From Coriolopsis trogii (lineage: Eukaryota > Basidiomycota > Agaricomycetes > Polyporales > Polyporaceae): a DNA stretch of 64,000 nucleotides. The stretch lies in NCBI GenBank assembly GCA_020543525.1, contig JAHYIO010000008.1, positions 62,001-126,000 on the forward strand, in the 5' to 3' direction. Both the position numbers and the translations under genes were made by a program. The notes below the pieces were generated by a model. The model was not told the DNA's origin, did not search any database, and was given only the letters and a program-made list of their open reading frames with translations. Positions 36,245-47,578 of this stretch are shown here, piece by piece (the stretch's first letter is position 1; each line of letters begins with the position of its first letter).

Positions 36245-37839
36245 ATGCAGCAAACAGACAGAGCCCAAGTTTATGTTCCATCAATTTCAGCATTTATTGG
36301 GTTTATGCCTCCAAATGCTTCTGAGAAATTACCTCATCTGGGTTCCAAGAAATCTCAGAAAATGAATCCAGCAGTCAAATGTCATGAGTTTAAATTACTC
36401 AATGGCATTGCCACAATCTGTGCCTCAGAGTCACCAGCAGCCAATGTGTTTGCTATGACTATCATTTTCAAGGCACCCTCTGGAGCATTTGGCTCTAAAG
36501 CTATCAAGATGCCATTTTTGCTTTGTGCTGCCAACCATAATGCAGGCACAACAAAGACATATCTGAATGCATGCCTGCACCAAATGGTTCAAGTAAACAC
36601 ATCTTTGCACAGAGGATCTCTTGAACACAATCTTCAATCTGCCCAACAAATCCTACCTTTGAAAGTGTATAAACACTGCTGGAACAAGATGCAAAATCGT
36701 GCTACGAAACGTGGATGGTGCCAGAAGTTACTGGACTATATCAAGGCATGGTCAGACAAAGAGCCTTGTCTTGCTTCAGTGTCATCCAAAGAATGGGGAA
36801 ATTTTGCTATCCTAGCAGAGAATTTGGAAAAGCTTATATCTTTGGTGTCAAACAACCCAATCTTCCCCTCAACAGAAGTAGAAGCAATAGATAACTCTTG
36901 TGAAGCTATTTACAATATTGCAATCAATGAACTTGGGCCACTGCATAAGGCAATAGAAGACGATATAGGTGGCAACTTTACCCACACATATCATAGTATG
37001 TTTTTCTACCATCCTCAAATTTAGACATAACCTCACCAATTAATACAGCTGGCAAAACACCTATGCATCTGTTAAAAAAAGTGTGCAAAGTATACATGGC
37101 AATCCACAATCTCATAGACCTTGCCAAAGACCCCAAGATGAAGATCATCCTGCATAACCAATTTGCCACCACTCAATGGGTTGATGTGCCAACCAAGGGC
37201 CCTGTGGAGGCTGTTGTGTCCACTGAAACAATTATTCCCTTGTATGAGAGGGCTTTATCAAGTCAAATTGCAGAACGACAAGGTCCCTATGCAAGTGCAA
37301 CAGATGTTGCTGAATCTGTTCAAGCTCATATTGCAAAATCAAGAAACACCATTGGTGGACAAACTTGGGCACATAAAGTCCTCAGTCATTATGAGTACAA
37401 CTCACAGAGCAAGACATTCAGAACATACAACAATGCCCAGGTTCACTGTGAAAGTGCATTACTGCTTGCAATTGTGCAAAAGTGCTTGCCTAGCTGTGGG
37501 TATATATCACCATCAAAGTGGTGCTGCTATGCATGTCATACTCTCATTCGAGCGTGGAATTCTGTGATTAAGCAGCTCAGGCATCGTAGGCAACAAGGCA
37601 GTCTGCCACAACCACTATCACCTGTTCTCCAGTATATGCTCTCTACAGCTTGTCCATACTCTGTGCCAAGATGTCATGAGAAGGGATATCCTTTATGGTT
37701 ATTCCCTACCTTTCCCCCAGAAGTTGATGCTCTTATAGCTACTACCTATGCTAATCTAATCTGGTATGATATAGGCACACTAGTATATCATAGTATAGAA
37801 CAAGGATATCCAGGCTCTGACAGTGGAAGTGACTCTTAG
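36245..37839 (+). CDS. OTT_1508-like deaminase-type protein, copy 2
   Basis: Two exons (36245-36995, 37049-37839) encode 513 residues. The N-terminal half is helical and unrecognised. The C-terminal half contains AQVHCESALLLAIVQK with His383 and Glu385, then SKWCCYACH with the C..C pair Cys410/Cys413, again 25 residues after the Glu. This is the zinc and proton-shuttle set of the deaminase fold, so both copies keep the residues needed for catalysis. Overall identity with copy 1 is low outside this core, although length, intron position and phase (phase 1, after about 250 codons) agree. Codon use is much AT-richer than in neighbouring genes, which suggests either foreign origin or long residence in an AT-biased, silenced segment. 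There is no signal peptide or membrane segment. The substrate is unknown; nucleic acid or free nucleotides are possible. Confidence 0.75.
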
Positions 37840-38672
37840 CACATGTACTAGCAACTTGATAGTGGCTCTTATTTTCAATACAAGGGGCGACAATACAAAG
37901 CGTATTGAACACCATCACAGTTACTGCATGAGGGGGATCAATAGATGTTTGACATCCGCAAGCCCATACAACTTCAGATAGCCAAGATGCCTCTCTTTAA
38001 CTGTCGGTGTAAGGCACGGGGTGTACCATATGGGCTTATGCCGAGTCCTCCAGGCTCACATCAGGGCAAGTCCGATGCGCAGCCGCAACGCAGGCAACAG
38101 TTGCCAGGTACGACATGCTGCTTCGGACCTGTTATCGTCCTTTGTACGCTTATCTGTGTATGCGAGGTAGCAGGTGTGTAGAATCTGCACCGTAGACTCA
38201 TATATGCATGTCTCTACGACGGATGACTCGAGCGTGAACCAATAAGTGGAGGGCTGAGAGTGTCCGCTCCGCTAGAGAGCCTGTGCGTGCCAAGAGAACA
38301 ACTCATTCGTCCATACACCGATTTTTCTTTGCTTCCTCTGTACTCGACCTAACTTCCCAGACTCCCGGCCGTTCTAGGCCCCTCGCGCGTTGTACTGCGG
38401 TGCCCGCGCCTCGAGGACTAACATGTCAAGCGTTGCTGTACCATCTACATCTGCGCACCTCACACTCGCAACACCATCGAATTGGACAGTTGTAGGAGTA
38501 ATTTAGTGGACGACCAACGAATGCCTCGCCATCGCGCCGCCGTAACAAGAGCTCACGCCCCACCGCAGGTACTCGAGGCAGCCAAGCAGCCTGTCCACAT
38601 CTGTAGGTCCGACGGGCTCCGACTCAGGGGCCACGCTCTCCACACCCGGTTGCTCTTCCAGCGTCAAGCCGG
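37840..38672. other. Intergenic region
   Basis: The AT-rich composition ends shortly after 37860, and the remainder returns to the usual GC-rich type. No gene could be supported; the frame at 37945-38181 has no motif. Confidence 0.45.
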
Positions 38673-40258
38673 TCAGACTAGATGCAGTGCGGCCGCGACG
38701 CGCCCGACATTCGCGATGGTCACGCGCGTGCGGTAACCCGAGCGCGCGAACGCGATCCGCCTAAGGTTGACCTGGGTGTGGGGGAAGAGTGTGGGGTTTG
38801 CATGCGCATCAAGGAGGACGGACTCGTAGACGGACACGCTCAATGTCTCCACGTCGAGGAATTCGAGAGCGCTGCATGTCTCTGCTAAGCGTACGAGCGC
38901 GCGGAGGGAGGGCCGTAAGACGGGACCGTTGTACCGCGCGCAAGCATAGCGAGCTGGCGCGGGCAGTGGTGTGTGATGGAGAGACGGACAAGGCGCGGCC
39001 AGGCGATGCCAATGAGGTCGATATCACTGTCGGAAAGCTCTGATAGCTGGAGAAGAGTGCAAATGCGGACGTCCGCGAAGAGAGCAAGGTGCTGGAGGAA
39101 GACGAGCAACTTGCGAACGCTGGCGATGTGCGAGTGTTTGGGAGGCGGTTCGGAGGCATGTCGCATGTCGATGTGGAGGTCGAGGTAATGGAGGCCCTGC
39201 AAGGAGCGGATGACAGAGAGACGTTGAAACAATGCTGTTGGAGCTGACAGAGCATAAGAGGTATCGCAACGAATAGTCAGGTCGGTCATGTGCTGGCTCG
39301 GAGACAGAGAGGGCATCATCAGGGGCGCCCAAAGTGAGGCCATGCAAGGAGACCTTGCGGAGTGCGGGGAAACCAGTGACCATGGGCGCAGGTGTCTCTT
39401 CGTATGCATGATACATGCGGTTCCCTACATGGACCTCCTCTACTCGCTTGAGTTTCGCCAAGTCTCTGAATAGCAAGTGCGAGCAATGGTCCACATGCAG
39501 AGTTCGGAGGTCGCGGAAAGTAATGAGGGTGAATTGATGGCCACCTGGACAGAGTCCGCATACGATGCGAAGTTCAGCTGATCCAGGACGAAGTGTGGCT
39601 ATGAAGGCGATGTCCTCGGCGATTTTGGTCGTCATGAGTGGAAGCCCGCTTGATGTGTGGTCTCCGTGACAAACATGACGAGCGACAGTGACGACGGACA
39701 AAGACACCTGAGCAGGTCACTTCGATAGGGCTGATGAAGCGATCCCGGCCATATGAGGATGCGGAGATTGGGGAAGAGAGGGGCATTGGTGTGAGCGTGG
39801 CGAGCAGCAAGAAGTGGACATAATACGGACGGGACCGATCCCCGATCTTCGTAAACCACACGCAGAACCCGTCTAGCGAGACGGTCAAAGAGAGCCCAAT
39901 CTATGGCGGGTATGTCTTCGTACACCAACTCCAAGACCATGAGCTGCAGTGGGCATCTTGTTCAGAAACGGGTACGTACAGGAGAATCGACCTTACTGCT
40001 CCGCGAGTCAAAAGCAGCGAACCGAGTGAAGATGTGGAAGGACCCGTCGTGTAACGTAGACCAGAGAGCCTCGGTTGCTGGCTGCCAGTGAGCGAATGCT
40101 CGACAAGTAAGGGCCGCACTCACAAGCCCCTCGCGCTTCGCTCGTATAGCTTTTCCCACCAGCTGCTCGAGGTCCGATAGAGACTGTGGAAGGAAGATAA
40201 GGTGAGAGAATATTTCCACAAGAACGTCCGCGTTGAGGATCGGTGGGTAGCGGAACAT
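38673..40258 (-). CDS. F-box/LRR-like protein 3
   Basis: A five-exon model (40258-39980, 39943-39671, 39614-39354, 39292-38935, 38884-38673) is in phase throughout and gives 460 residues; an in-frame ATG at 40288 would add ten. The N-terminus carries a degenerate F-box (LNADVLVEIFSHL... LVSAALTCRAFAHW, ALWSTL). Irregular leucine-rich strands follow (FPNLRILIW, LRTLHVDHCSHL, LHYLDLHID, ALEFLDVETLSV), and it ends in an LRRIAFARSGY motif. Two of the four introns start with weak GTC donors and their sequence looks partly coding (KVSLHGLTL, MTTKIAEDI), so they could instead be frameshifts at about 39650 and 39320 in a decaying gene. Role: SCF substrate receptor by family (inference). Confidence 0.55.
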
Positions 40259-41044
40259 GGGATGTGGAATGGATTCTGGGCAATGCACCTTCTACCAAAC
40301 AAGGCTGTTATCAGACGATTATATCAGCAGAGAAACGAGACGTATACGTACATCTGCGAGAGTTTTAGTATGCTTCCCGCAACTCTCAGGAGTGCATCGG
40401 ACGACGGGCATCAGTGCTTTGCTGAGTTTGCTTTTTGCTGAGTTTGCTTGATGCCACGAAGCAAGGGCCATATATTGCGTTGCTCGGTGGGAAGACATTG
40501 GGTCTGTCCATCAAGCATCTCAGCAAATAGAAATGACGCGTACGAGTAGGTTAAATGGGTGTAGATGAGGGTAAGAGAGGTTTGTAGTACTTTGGCACTG
40601 ACAATATACCGCGCGCCTATATCGCCATATGTGGCGGGAAAACTATGTAGGGTTAGGGCTCACTGTCTTGCATGTCGACCACCACCTTTGCAACAACGTC
40701 GAACACGGCTTCCGTTAGATGGCCCGACATCATGCATCTCTTGTCTGGAACTGGCGCTGTTGCTCAGCGACTACTGTGTTACTCGTTCGTCGTCGTCGAC
40801 TGGCGATCTCTACTTCTCCAAGCTCATCGGACCTCAATGGCTTCATTGTCGTCTCGGTTGGCCGACTAGGACGTCTTGCGTTACCTTGAACCTCCTTCAA
40901 TGCATGCAATAATGAATTGTCTGGCCGGTATTCCCAAGGCACATCTGCTGACTGTCTTCGCCACCATCGATAGAAACCTCCTCACACGCTAGTCCTTATC
41001 GTCTTCTCACTTCCACCACGGCTCTCGAGTCTCGACAACACACC
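40259..41044. other. Divergent intergenic region
   Basis: The upstream regions of F-box/LRR-like protein 3 (minus) and the aminotransferase (plus) meet here. No gene was seen. A 10 bp duplication (gctgagtttg) occurs around 40420-40448. Confidence 0.4.
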
Positions 41045-42497
41045 ATGTCTGCTGCGCTCAACGTACAAACTGCTCGCTCCGCCTTTCGAGCCCTGGCCTC
41101 TGGTTACCTCTATGCCGACAACGCTGGGGGCTCTCAGTGCCTCACTGACGTCGTCAGCCGTATCTCGGACTACCTCCTCAACACCAATGTCCAGCTCGGA
41201 GCAGATTACTCTGTCTCGGTCGCAAGCACCAACCGCGTCGCATCGGGAGCTGAAGCCGCGAAGGTGCTCTTCAATGCGGATAGCGTCGACGAGGTTGCAT
41301 ACGGCAGCAGCTCGACAATGCTCGTAGAGAACCTTGCCCGAGCAATGGAGGCAGACGTTCAGGCAGGAGAGGAGATCATCATCACAGGCGAACACGAGTG
41401 TGAGTAACCTGTGCCTTTCTTGCAAGAGAAGCGTCTCATGAAGTGTTGCTTCACAGCGAATGCCGGCCCATGGAAGCGGCTGGCGGCACGCAAAGGCGCG
41501 ATCATCAAGCTATGGTCCGCGACGCACCTGTCTGCCTATCCGAACAATCCCTACGCTGTCGGATTGCAACTCGACGCGCTCCTCCCGCTCATAACAACCA
41601 AGACGCGCTTGATCGCGTTCACCGCGTGCTCGAACATCCTGGGATCAATTGTGCCCGTCGCGGACATCGTCAAGGCTGCCCGCCAAAAGGCTGCAGAGCT
41701 CGGAGCACGGAAACTCGAGTTCTGCCTCGACTGTGTAGCGTACGCCCCACACCGGCAAGTGGACGTGCGCGCGTGGGACGTCGAGTACTGCTACTTCTCC
41801 TTCTACAAGGTCCGCCCTCTATTCCGCGCTGACATCCTCCCACCTGTCCTGACTATCTGCAAACCACCCAGGTCTACGGCCCGCACGCGTCTGTCCTCTA
41901 TGCCCGCGCGTCCTCTCTTCGATCATCTCTCTCCTCGCTCGCACATCACTTCCTCTCCGTTGACACGAAGCCGTACAAGCTCCAGCCGGGCGGGCCGGGG
42001 TACGAACTCGTCTACGGCTGCACAGGCGTTCCGCCGTACATCCGCTCGCTCGCCGCTTCTGGGATCCTCGAGGACGGGTGGAAGGCGATTGCCGCGCACG
42101 AGCAGACGCTTGTCGCCCCTCTGCTCGAGTACCTCAAGGGGAAGGAGTCGCGCGGTGTTCGGATTGTTGGAGAGGAGAGTGCGGGGTTGGGCAGGGTCCC
42201 GACGGTGAGCTTCGTGGTCGTTGGGGAGAAAGCGTTGAAAAGCAAGGCTGTTGTGAGCGCGTTCGATGCAAAGGGAAACGTGGGTCTTGAATCTTTTCAC
42301 TTCTTGTCCCTGCGAGGTTGACTGACGATCAATAGGTCGGAATACGATACGGTCACTTCTACGCGTACACATTGGTCGATACGCTCGAGCCAAAGATCGA
42401 CACGGACGACGGCGTTGTGCGGATCTCGCTAGTGCACTACAACACCGTGGAAGAGGTTCAGAGAATCGTCGGGATCCTCGAGGAGGTGCTAGCTTGA
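41045..42497 (+). CDS. Class V aminotransferase / cysteine desulfurase-like protein
   Basis: Four phase-consistent exons (41045-41399, 41457-41809, 41872-42279, 42336-42497) encode 425 residues. The opening LASGYLYADNAGGSQ, then YGSSSTMLVENLARAM, EHESNAGPWKRLA, a CLDCVAYAPHRQVDV segment and SFYKVYGPH follow the order of PLP enzymes of the class V fold. The lysine in SFYK is the expected Schiff-base residue, and the Asp and His upstream contact the cofactor. The form fits the cysteine-desulfurase family subgroup represented by bacterial VC1184 rather than the mitochondrial Nfs1 type; it lacks a recognisable mitochondrial presequence. Inference: a PLP enzyme acting on a sulfur- or amino-containing substrate; the exact reaction is unknown. 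The gene appears intact and looks conserved compared with its surroundings. Confidence 0.85.
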
Positions 42498-42958
42498 GAC
42501 GTACTACACGATGTTACTGATCAACTCGGTAGCTATCTTCATGAGTAATGTACAGTCCTCGAGATAGCGCACCTTTTTGCTTTGGATATCACAGCAGAAG
42601 CAAGGTCCGTTCCTCTTGCTCGTCGTACACATTATCCCGGTCTCCCAAATTCTGTGTAAGTCAACCCGTGTATATTACTACTGTTGCACCGCCTCATGCA
42701 TCGGCAAGTGCTCCTCCACAGGAACAGTGACGACCGAGATCATGAGCGCCCCAGAGCTCGATCAAGTACTGCGGCGCTCTGACGTTGCCACGGCCTTTCT
42801 CTTAGCACCCGCCCCTACTGAAGTCCGAAGCTTTCACCGGACTTCGCTATCGTCCCGGACGGACTACTCATGGATGCTATTCCTAGCCGGCGCGCCGCTC
42901 GAGACGGTCATCAGTACTTCAGGACTTACGACATCACGCTGAAGCGATAACATGCTAG
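42498..42958. other. Spacer before the MITE
   Basis: No gene was recognised. This is the 3' flank of the aminotransferase gene. Confidence 0.4.
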
Positions 42959-42960
42959 TA

Positions 42961-43357
42961 GGGCTGCTCAATTCTTGTGGACGCTGGACGTTGGACGCGT
43001 TCAGAGCACTTTGATGGACGCGATGGTGTAAGCGAGAACAGCCGACATCCTGCGCGCGCTTCTGCCCTTTCGGTGGCGTCAACGCTGTCCCACCATCTCC
43101 CGCAAGATGCATATCCCTGAAAGACATGCATTGGCTAGGGTGCCCTATTTCACGAACACAGAAGAATTCCTATGTTATTCCAAGGCTAGTTCAGCTTGCT
43201 ACGAGAGCTTCGAGGAGGAGAGGGAGGAGCAAGACGAGGGTCCGAGCACCTTGCCGAACCACCGGCTGCCCCTGGCTGCCCTCGCTTCAGTCTATCATCC
43301 CCATCAAAAGTCTCTCAACGCGTCCAACGTCCAGCGTCCACAAGAATTGAGCAGCCC
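42961..43357. mobile_element. MITE with 41 bp terminal inverted repeats and TA target duplication
   Basis: The left end gggctgctcaattcttgtgg (continuing to 43001) is an exact inverted repeat of the right end (about 43317-43357); imperfect pairing continues about 15 bp further inward. Both ends are flanked directly by TA (42959-42960 and 43358-43359), the target duplication of Tc1/mariner-type transposons. The element is 397 bp long and contains no transposase; the open frame across its right half is a chance frame. The perfect ends suggest a recent insertion, about 240 bp upstream of the next gene's start codon. Confidence 0.9.
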
Positions 43358-43596
43358 TAGTGGTACGCCAAGTAAGCCCCCGGGATACGCATCGCCATAT
43401 GAGTATTTGAAACCGCTGCTGAACGAACGTCGGAGGCTGGCGGCATTATGTATATTTGATTGAGCTCTCGACGTTAGCAGCAATCGCTTCTTTCTACCTC
43501 CCACGACGTTTGGGGCAGATCACTCACGCTCGCTCGTTCTCTTGCTCCTTGTCTCGGGGAACCTCTTCCTGGAGCGAACGTAGTGGATTGCTGAAT

Positions 43597-45349
43597 ATGA
43601 CGGGGATACCTCCTTGGAATTACGCTCAGGACTCGAAGAAGGGCAGGAATGGCTTCCCCATGTTCGATACCCAGAAGATTGGGCAATCGTCGGATGGCCA
43701 GCTCACTTCTCCAGCAGAACTGCCTCCTCCGTCGTACAACGACACTCTTCGATTGTCAATGTCAACTTCACGTGCGCCGCTGAACATACCGCTGGAGAGC
43801 TCAATCAATGTGAAAGGATCCACATCCTCCCAACCACCCACAAATCCTGACGCATTCGCGTTCTACGCATCTCCTCTTGCGGCATACCTCAAAGCATCTA
43901 ATTCATCTGGCGACGACTGTCCACAATACCTCTCAGCGACGCCTTTGTCGCCTCCACGATCGCCCTCCTCCCCCATCACCGCCTTCCCTCGCTCTCGATC
44001 AGACACCAACCTACCAATCGCACACACTGAAGCTGTCATCAACCAGCGCACATTCACGCCTCCTCCCTCATTACTCTCCTCTTCTGCCTCCGTGTACAGC
44101 GTAGACGCTCCCGTGCCTCGACCATCGGTGCTATCCTCTTCCGCCTCTGTCTACAGCGTGAACACCACGTACAGCGCGAACACGAACCTCTACAACCAGG
44201 CCGTCGCGCTCGAGTCCAGCAGCAGCAGCAGCGCGTTCGTCTCCTTCCCTCGCTCCGAACCCGACCCCGAATCCGAGAAGAGCCAACATCCTCCCGCACG
44301 GACGGCGACAGCACCCCCCGGCCGCTTCGCGCGCTTCCGCCTGAAAAGCAAGACCAAAACGAAAGACAGGCCCGCGATCAAGCGCGACGCCGCCACCGAC
44401 CCCGGTCCGCCCCCACTACCCGACCCCATTCCCATCCCCGCAGCGAACATCCCGATCATCGACTCGGACTCTGTCACGACCGCCTCCCCGCTCTTCTCGA
44501 GCCCTCCGCCCCTGCAGTACACCCCAGAAGCGGGGGTGCCGAACCCGCCTTTCCCGCCGATCGCGCTGTTTGCTGCGAGCGGGGATGAGCTCGCGTTCGA
44601 CCCCGAAAAATGGCCTGCGTGCGACTGTGCGCCAGAGCACCATCCGTTCGCGACGCACGGCGTGAGCGCGGAGGACTGGGCGCGCTTCCTGAGAGAGGTG
44701 CAGGAGGCGGGCGGGCTGAAGCCGGTACGCGGGATGATCGCGAACGCGGCTCCTGTCGCTGTCGTCGCTGGGACGTTTGCCGGGATGTTCGTCGGAGGTG
44801 AGTCTCTGTATCCAGTCCGGCAGTAGTCGAGCGAGGCAGCTGACGGAGGCGTTTCTAGGCCAGATGGCGGACAAGGCGCTGCGCTCTCACGTGAAGAGCA
44901 AGCGGAGCACCCCCGCGGCGAAAGTCATCGACGATTGGAATCGAGTACGTGCCGTTACTCCATGTTTCTCACCTTCATGCTGATGGATTGTCATGCAGCG
45001 TTTTTTCCACCCCCGCCTCATCGACGTGGTCATTGCGCGCGGAACGGTTACCTACACAGGACCCTTGGACGTCGCTCCGCCCGATACTGTTGTCCTAACA
45101 AAGGGAAAGAAGGTAGACAGACACGTGCGCGCATACGAAGACCTCTCAGATGACGATAACGATGAGGGCGGTGAGAAAGACACCGAGGACGGCATCGAGA
45201 ACGCCTCGAAAGGCTCCAGCGCAGGCTTTAACTCGCGCGCGCCGAGACGGACGGTACGGCGAGGACCCATGCAATTCTCGCGCGCGCTGAAGGCGTCCAA
45301 GAACGACAAATGGAGGCTCGTAGTTTCATACCATCCACCAGTACTGTAG
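43597..45349 (+). CDS. Ser/Pro-rich protein of unknown function
   Basis: Three exons (43597-44797, 44859-44944, 44999-45349) encode 545 residues. The first 300 are low-complexity and rich in Ser, Pro and Thr, with PPPSYN, a duplicated SSSASVYSV segment and a basic FARFRLKSKTKTKDRP patch. A conserved-looking block follows (FDPEKWPACDC, HHPFATHGVSAEDWARFL), then a Gly/Ala-rich hydrophobic helix spanning the first intron (APVAVVAGTFAGMFVGGQM), and a segment containing FFHPRLIDVVIARG. The C-terminal part is charged (DLSDDDNDEGGEKDTEDG), then basic. I do not recognise the family. The hydrophobic glycine-zipper-like helix suggests membrane contact. The start at 43597 was chosen because upstream in-frame residues read as non-coding. 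Its stop faces that of O-methyltransferase 3 about 75 bp away. Confidence 0.7.
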
Positions 45350-45424
45350 GACTTCATTGCATCGCCCGCACAATGGACTAGATCGCATCACATTCATTCG
45401 CGCAGACATCTATCGTACAACTAC

Positions 45425-47578
45425 TCATAGTCTCGCTTTATTCTCGCCTATTGACACGTTTTCCGCTCGAGCTCTCTGTGACTTGATGTTGGCGTTCTTT
45501 GGGATGGGCTCCGCCGCGATGTACGCCCATAAGGAGCCCACTGCGCGCTTCACGCGCGAGATCTTCCAGCCCGCGGACTGCATGAGCGTGTCCATCTCCC
45601 TGTATGTACGTTCCTTTCCGTTGAACATGGCTATCATCTATGCATGCGCATAGCATCAGCTCAACCAGATCTAAGTTCCAAAGGGGGCTGTGACGTACCG
45701 AGATATCAAGGATGTACCCGTTCAAGCTTGCGCGTCCGAGGTTAGGGAGGAGCGGAGAGTCGTCCGGAACGAGCGAGTGCACCGCGCCCTCGGAGTCGTC
45801 CGTAGTCTTCGCATACTCGTCAACGCAAGCGTACGGAAGCAAATTGTCCACAATGAGGAGCTTTGTGTGGGGGCCCGCTACTTGCCGGAGTAGCGTAAAA
45901 ATCCTGCCGCACAAGGTCGGTCAACTACGGATCAGCAAACTCTCCATTGGACTGGTAGGAGAGAATGAGATATGTACTTTCGTACGTCTTCATCGGGCCA
46001 GTTGTGAGCGATCGCGCGAAGTAAGAACACGTCTGGCTGAGAAACAGTTGCGCGGGTGGGGACAGCAGATGGCTCATGGGGTTCGAAGAAGTCTTGCGCG
46101 CGGAAGATGACCCGCCCGGAAGAGAATAGTTCAGTATGCTTGGATCCCCAGGACTATGGCAGACAACGAGAAGTCAGCAGACATAAGGCCAAACAAGGCA
46201 TGATACTAGAGAGGAAAGCGCGAGAGGGGAACGGGCTATGGGAGGTTGGTAGCAGGTACGTACCTGGGGAGCAATAGCAATGACCGGCGCCCTGTCCTCC
46301 ACAACGAAGCGGAGGTGTGGGTATGCCTCGGCAAGAACAACCGACACAGACCCGATCCCGCCTCCAACGTCAACCACAACAGAGTTATTGGGGAGGTCTT
46401 GCCATGGAAAGCCTAAGGGGAGTTTCTTTAAGGAGTCCAAGCTCTACTGCGATACCACCTTTTACGCACCGTTCACGATGTTTTCAGTGACTTCCCAATA
46501 CCGTGAACCGTTCATTCCGTTTCCAAAGCGAGCCAGCCTGTGCTCATTCCCTGGCTCCTCTAGCCACTCGAAGTACTTGCGATCGGTTTGGAAGGCTAGG
46601 TTGAACGGTGCGCGATAGCCAGAGTTTGAGCCACCACCAAGGAGCCAGTCACACGTTGCAGTTTGCATCTTCGTGAGTTCATCGACGCTGTTCAGGTATA
46701 GCTATGGTCAGTGTTCATGTGTAGCGGACAAAGACGTCTTTGCCCACGACAATCCGAGGTAGGCTCCCACTCCGTTCGATTCGTCGTACTTGTTATTTGC
46801 GCTGCGCAGAGAAAGGAGACATGAATGGGACAATCGTCGTCTGGCAGTGTGCACCTCACGAAGCAATGAGGGACTCAGTAGATTTGCCTGAGTCGATGGA
46901 GGAAGAGAGGCGGTTGTTTGCAAAGACGTCCGGCTTGACTTCGCGCATCCAGTGGTCCGTAGCGAGGAGACGCAGAACGTGACCTGGAAGTGCCAGAAGT
47001 TCACGGCGTCACATCAGAGAGACGTTTATGCTCCAGCAATAGCACCCTGTGAAAGTACGCACTCATCCGGGAAGGGTCTACCTGTGCTGCCTTGGTGTCC
47101 GTCGCGCGAAGAAGCTCTGTTGACCTACTCGCAATGTCCTTGACATGTAACCCCGACGGTCCCGCCTCACGAAGAATCTCGACCACATGTGTCGCCTCCA
47201 AGAATTGCATGCAAGCTATAACGCTGCCCTAGATACTACATCATTAGTCACTGGGACACGGTCACCGAGAAAGTGGAGGGTACTCACAGCCTGGGCGCGC
47301 TCTACCATGGAGAGGAACGGTTTGTGGACCGTCGCCATTAGTTGCCCGCATGCAGCTACAATCTTGTTCGCAGCCCCAAATATAATCGGCTCGGTCGTGA
47401 GTGCCTCGGCCGTCACTATCTCTGGCGGGTTCGTCTCGCTGGTATAGTACGGAATGTTGAGCGAGGGGTAGTCTAGAGGAAGGCCGGTCGCCTTGGACTG
47501 CGACTGGTACTCGCGATCGATCTCGTCTATGGCGGCGCCGATGACAGCGTGGAGAATACGAAGTGCGGCTACGGTCAT
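45425..47578 (-). CDS. SAM-dependent O-methyltransferase 3
   Basis: Nine exons (47578-47288, 47228-47063, 46983-46860, 46801-46748, 46687-46470, 46412-46264, 46153-45978, 45903-45699, 45637-45425) give 531 residues. Conserved features are the N-terminal helical region (TVAALRILHAVIGAAIDEI), a winged-helix part (HVLRLLATDHWMREVKPDVF), the SAM motif VVVDVGGGIGSVS, VVEDRAPV, and the catalytic segment AIAHNWPDEDV, where the pair His-Asn replaces the His-Asp of copy 1. The last exon reads past the point where copies 4 and 5 stop, adding 25 residues. TATATATAT at 47640-47648 (minus-strand TATA) lies 62-70 bp upstream. First gene of a same-strand tandem trio. Methylates a hydroxyl on an unknown small molecule (family inference). 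Confidence 0.9.

Noticed and set aside
43107..43463. 118-codon frame across the MITE end
   Set aside because: It runs through the terminal inverted repeat and out of the element; no transposase motif.
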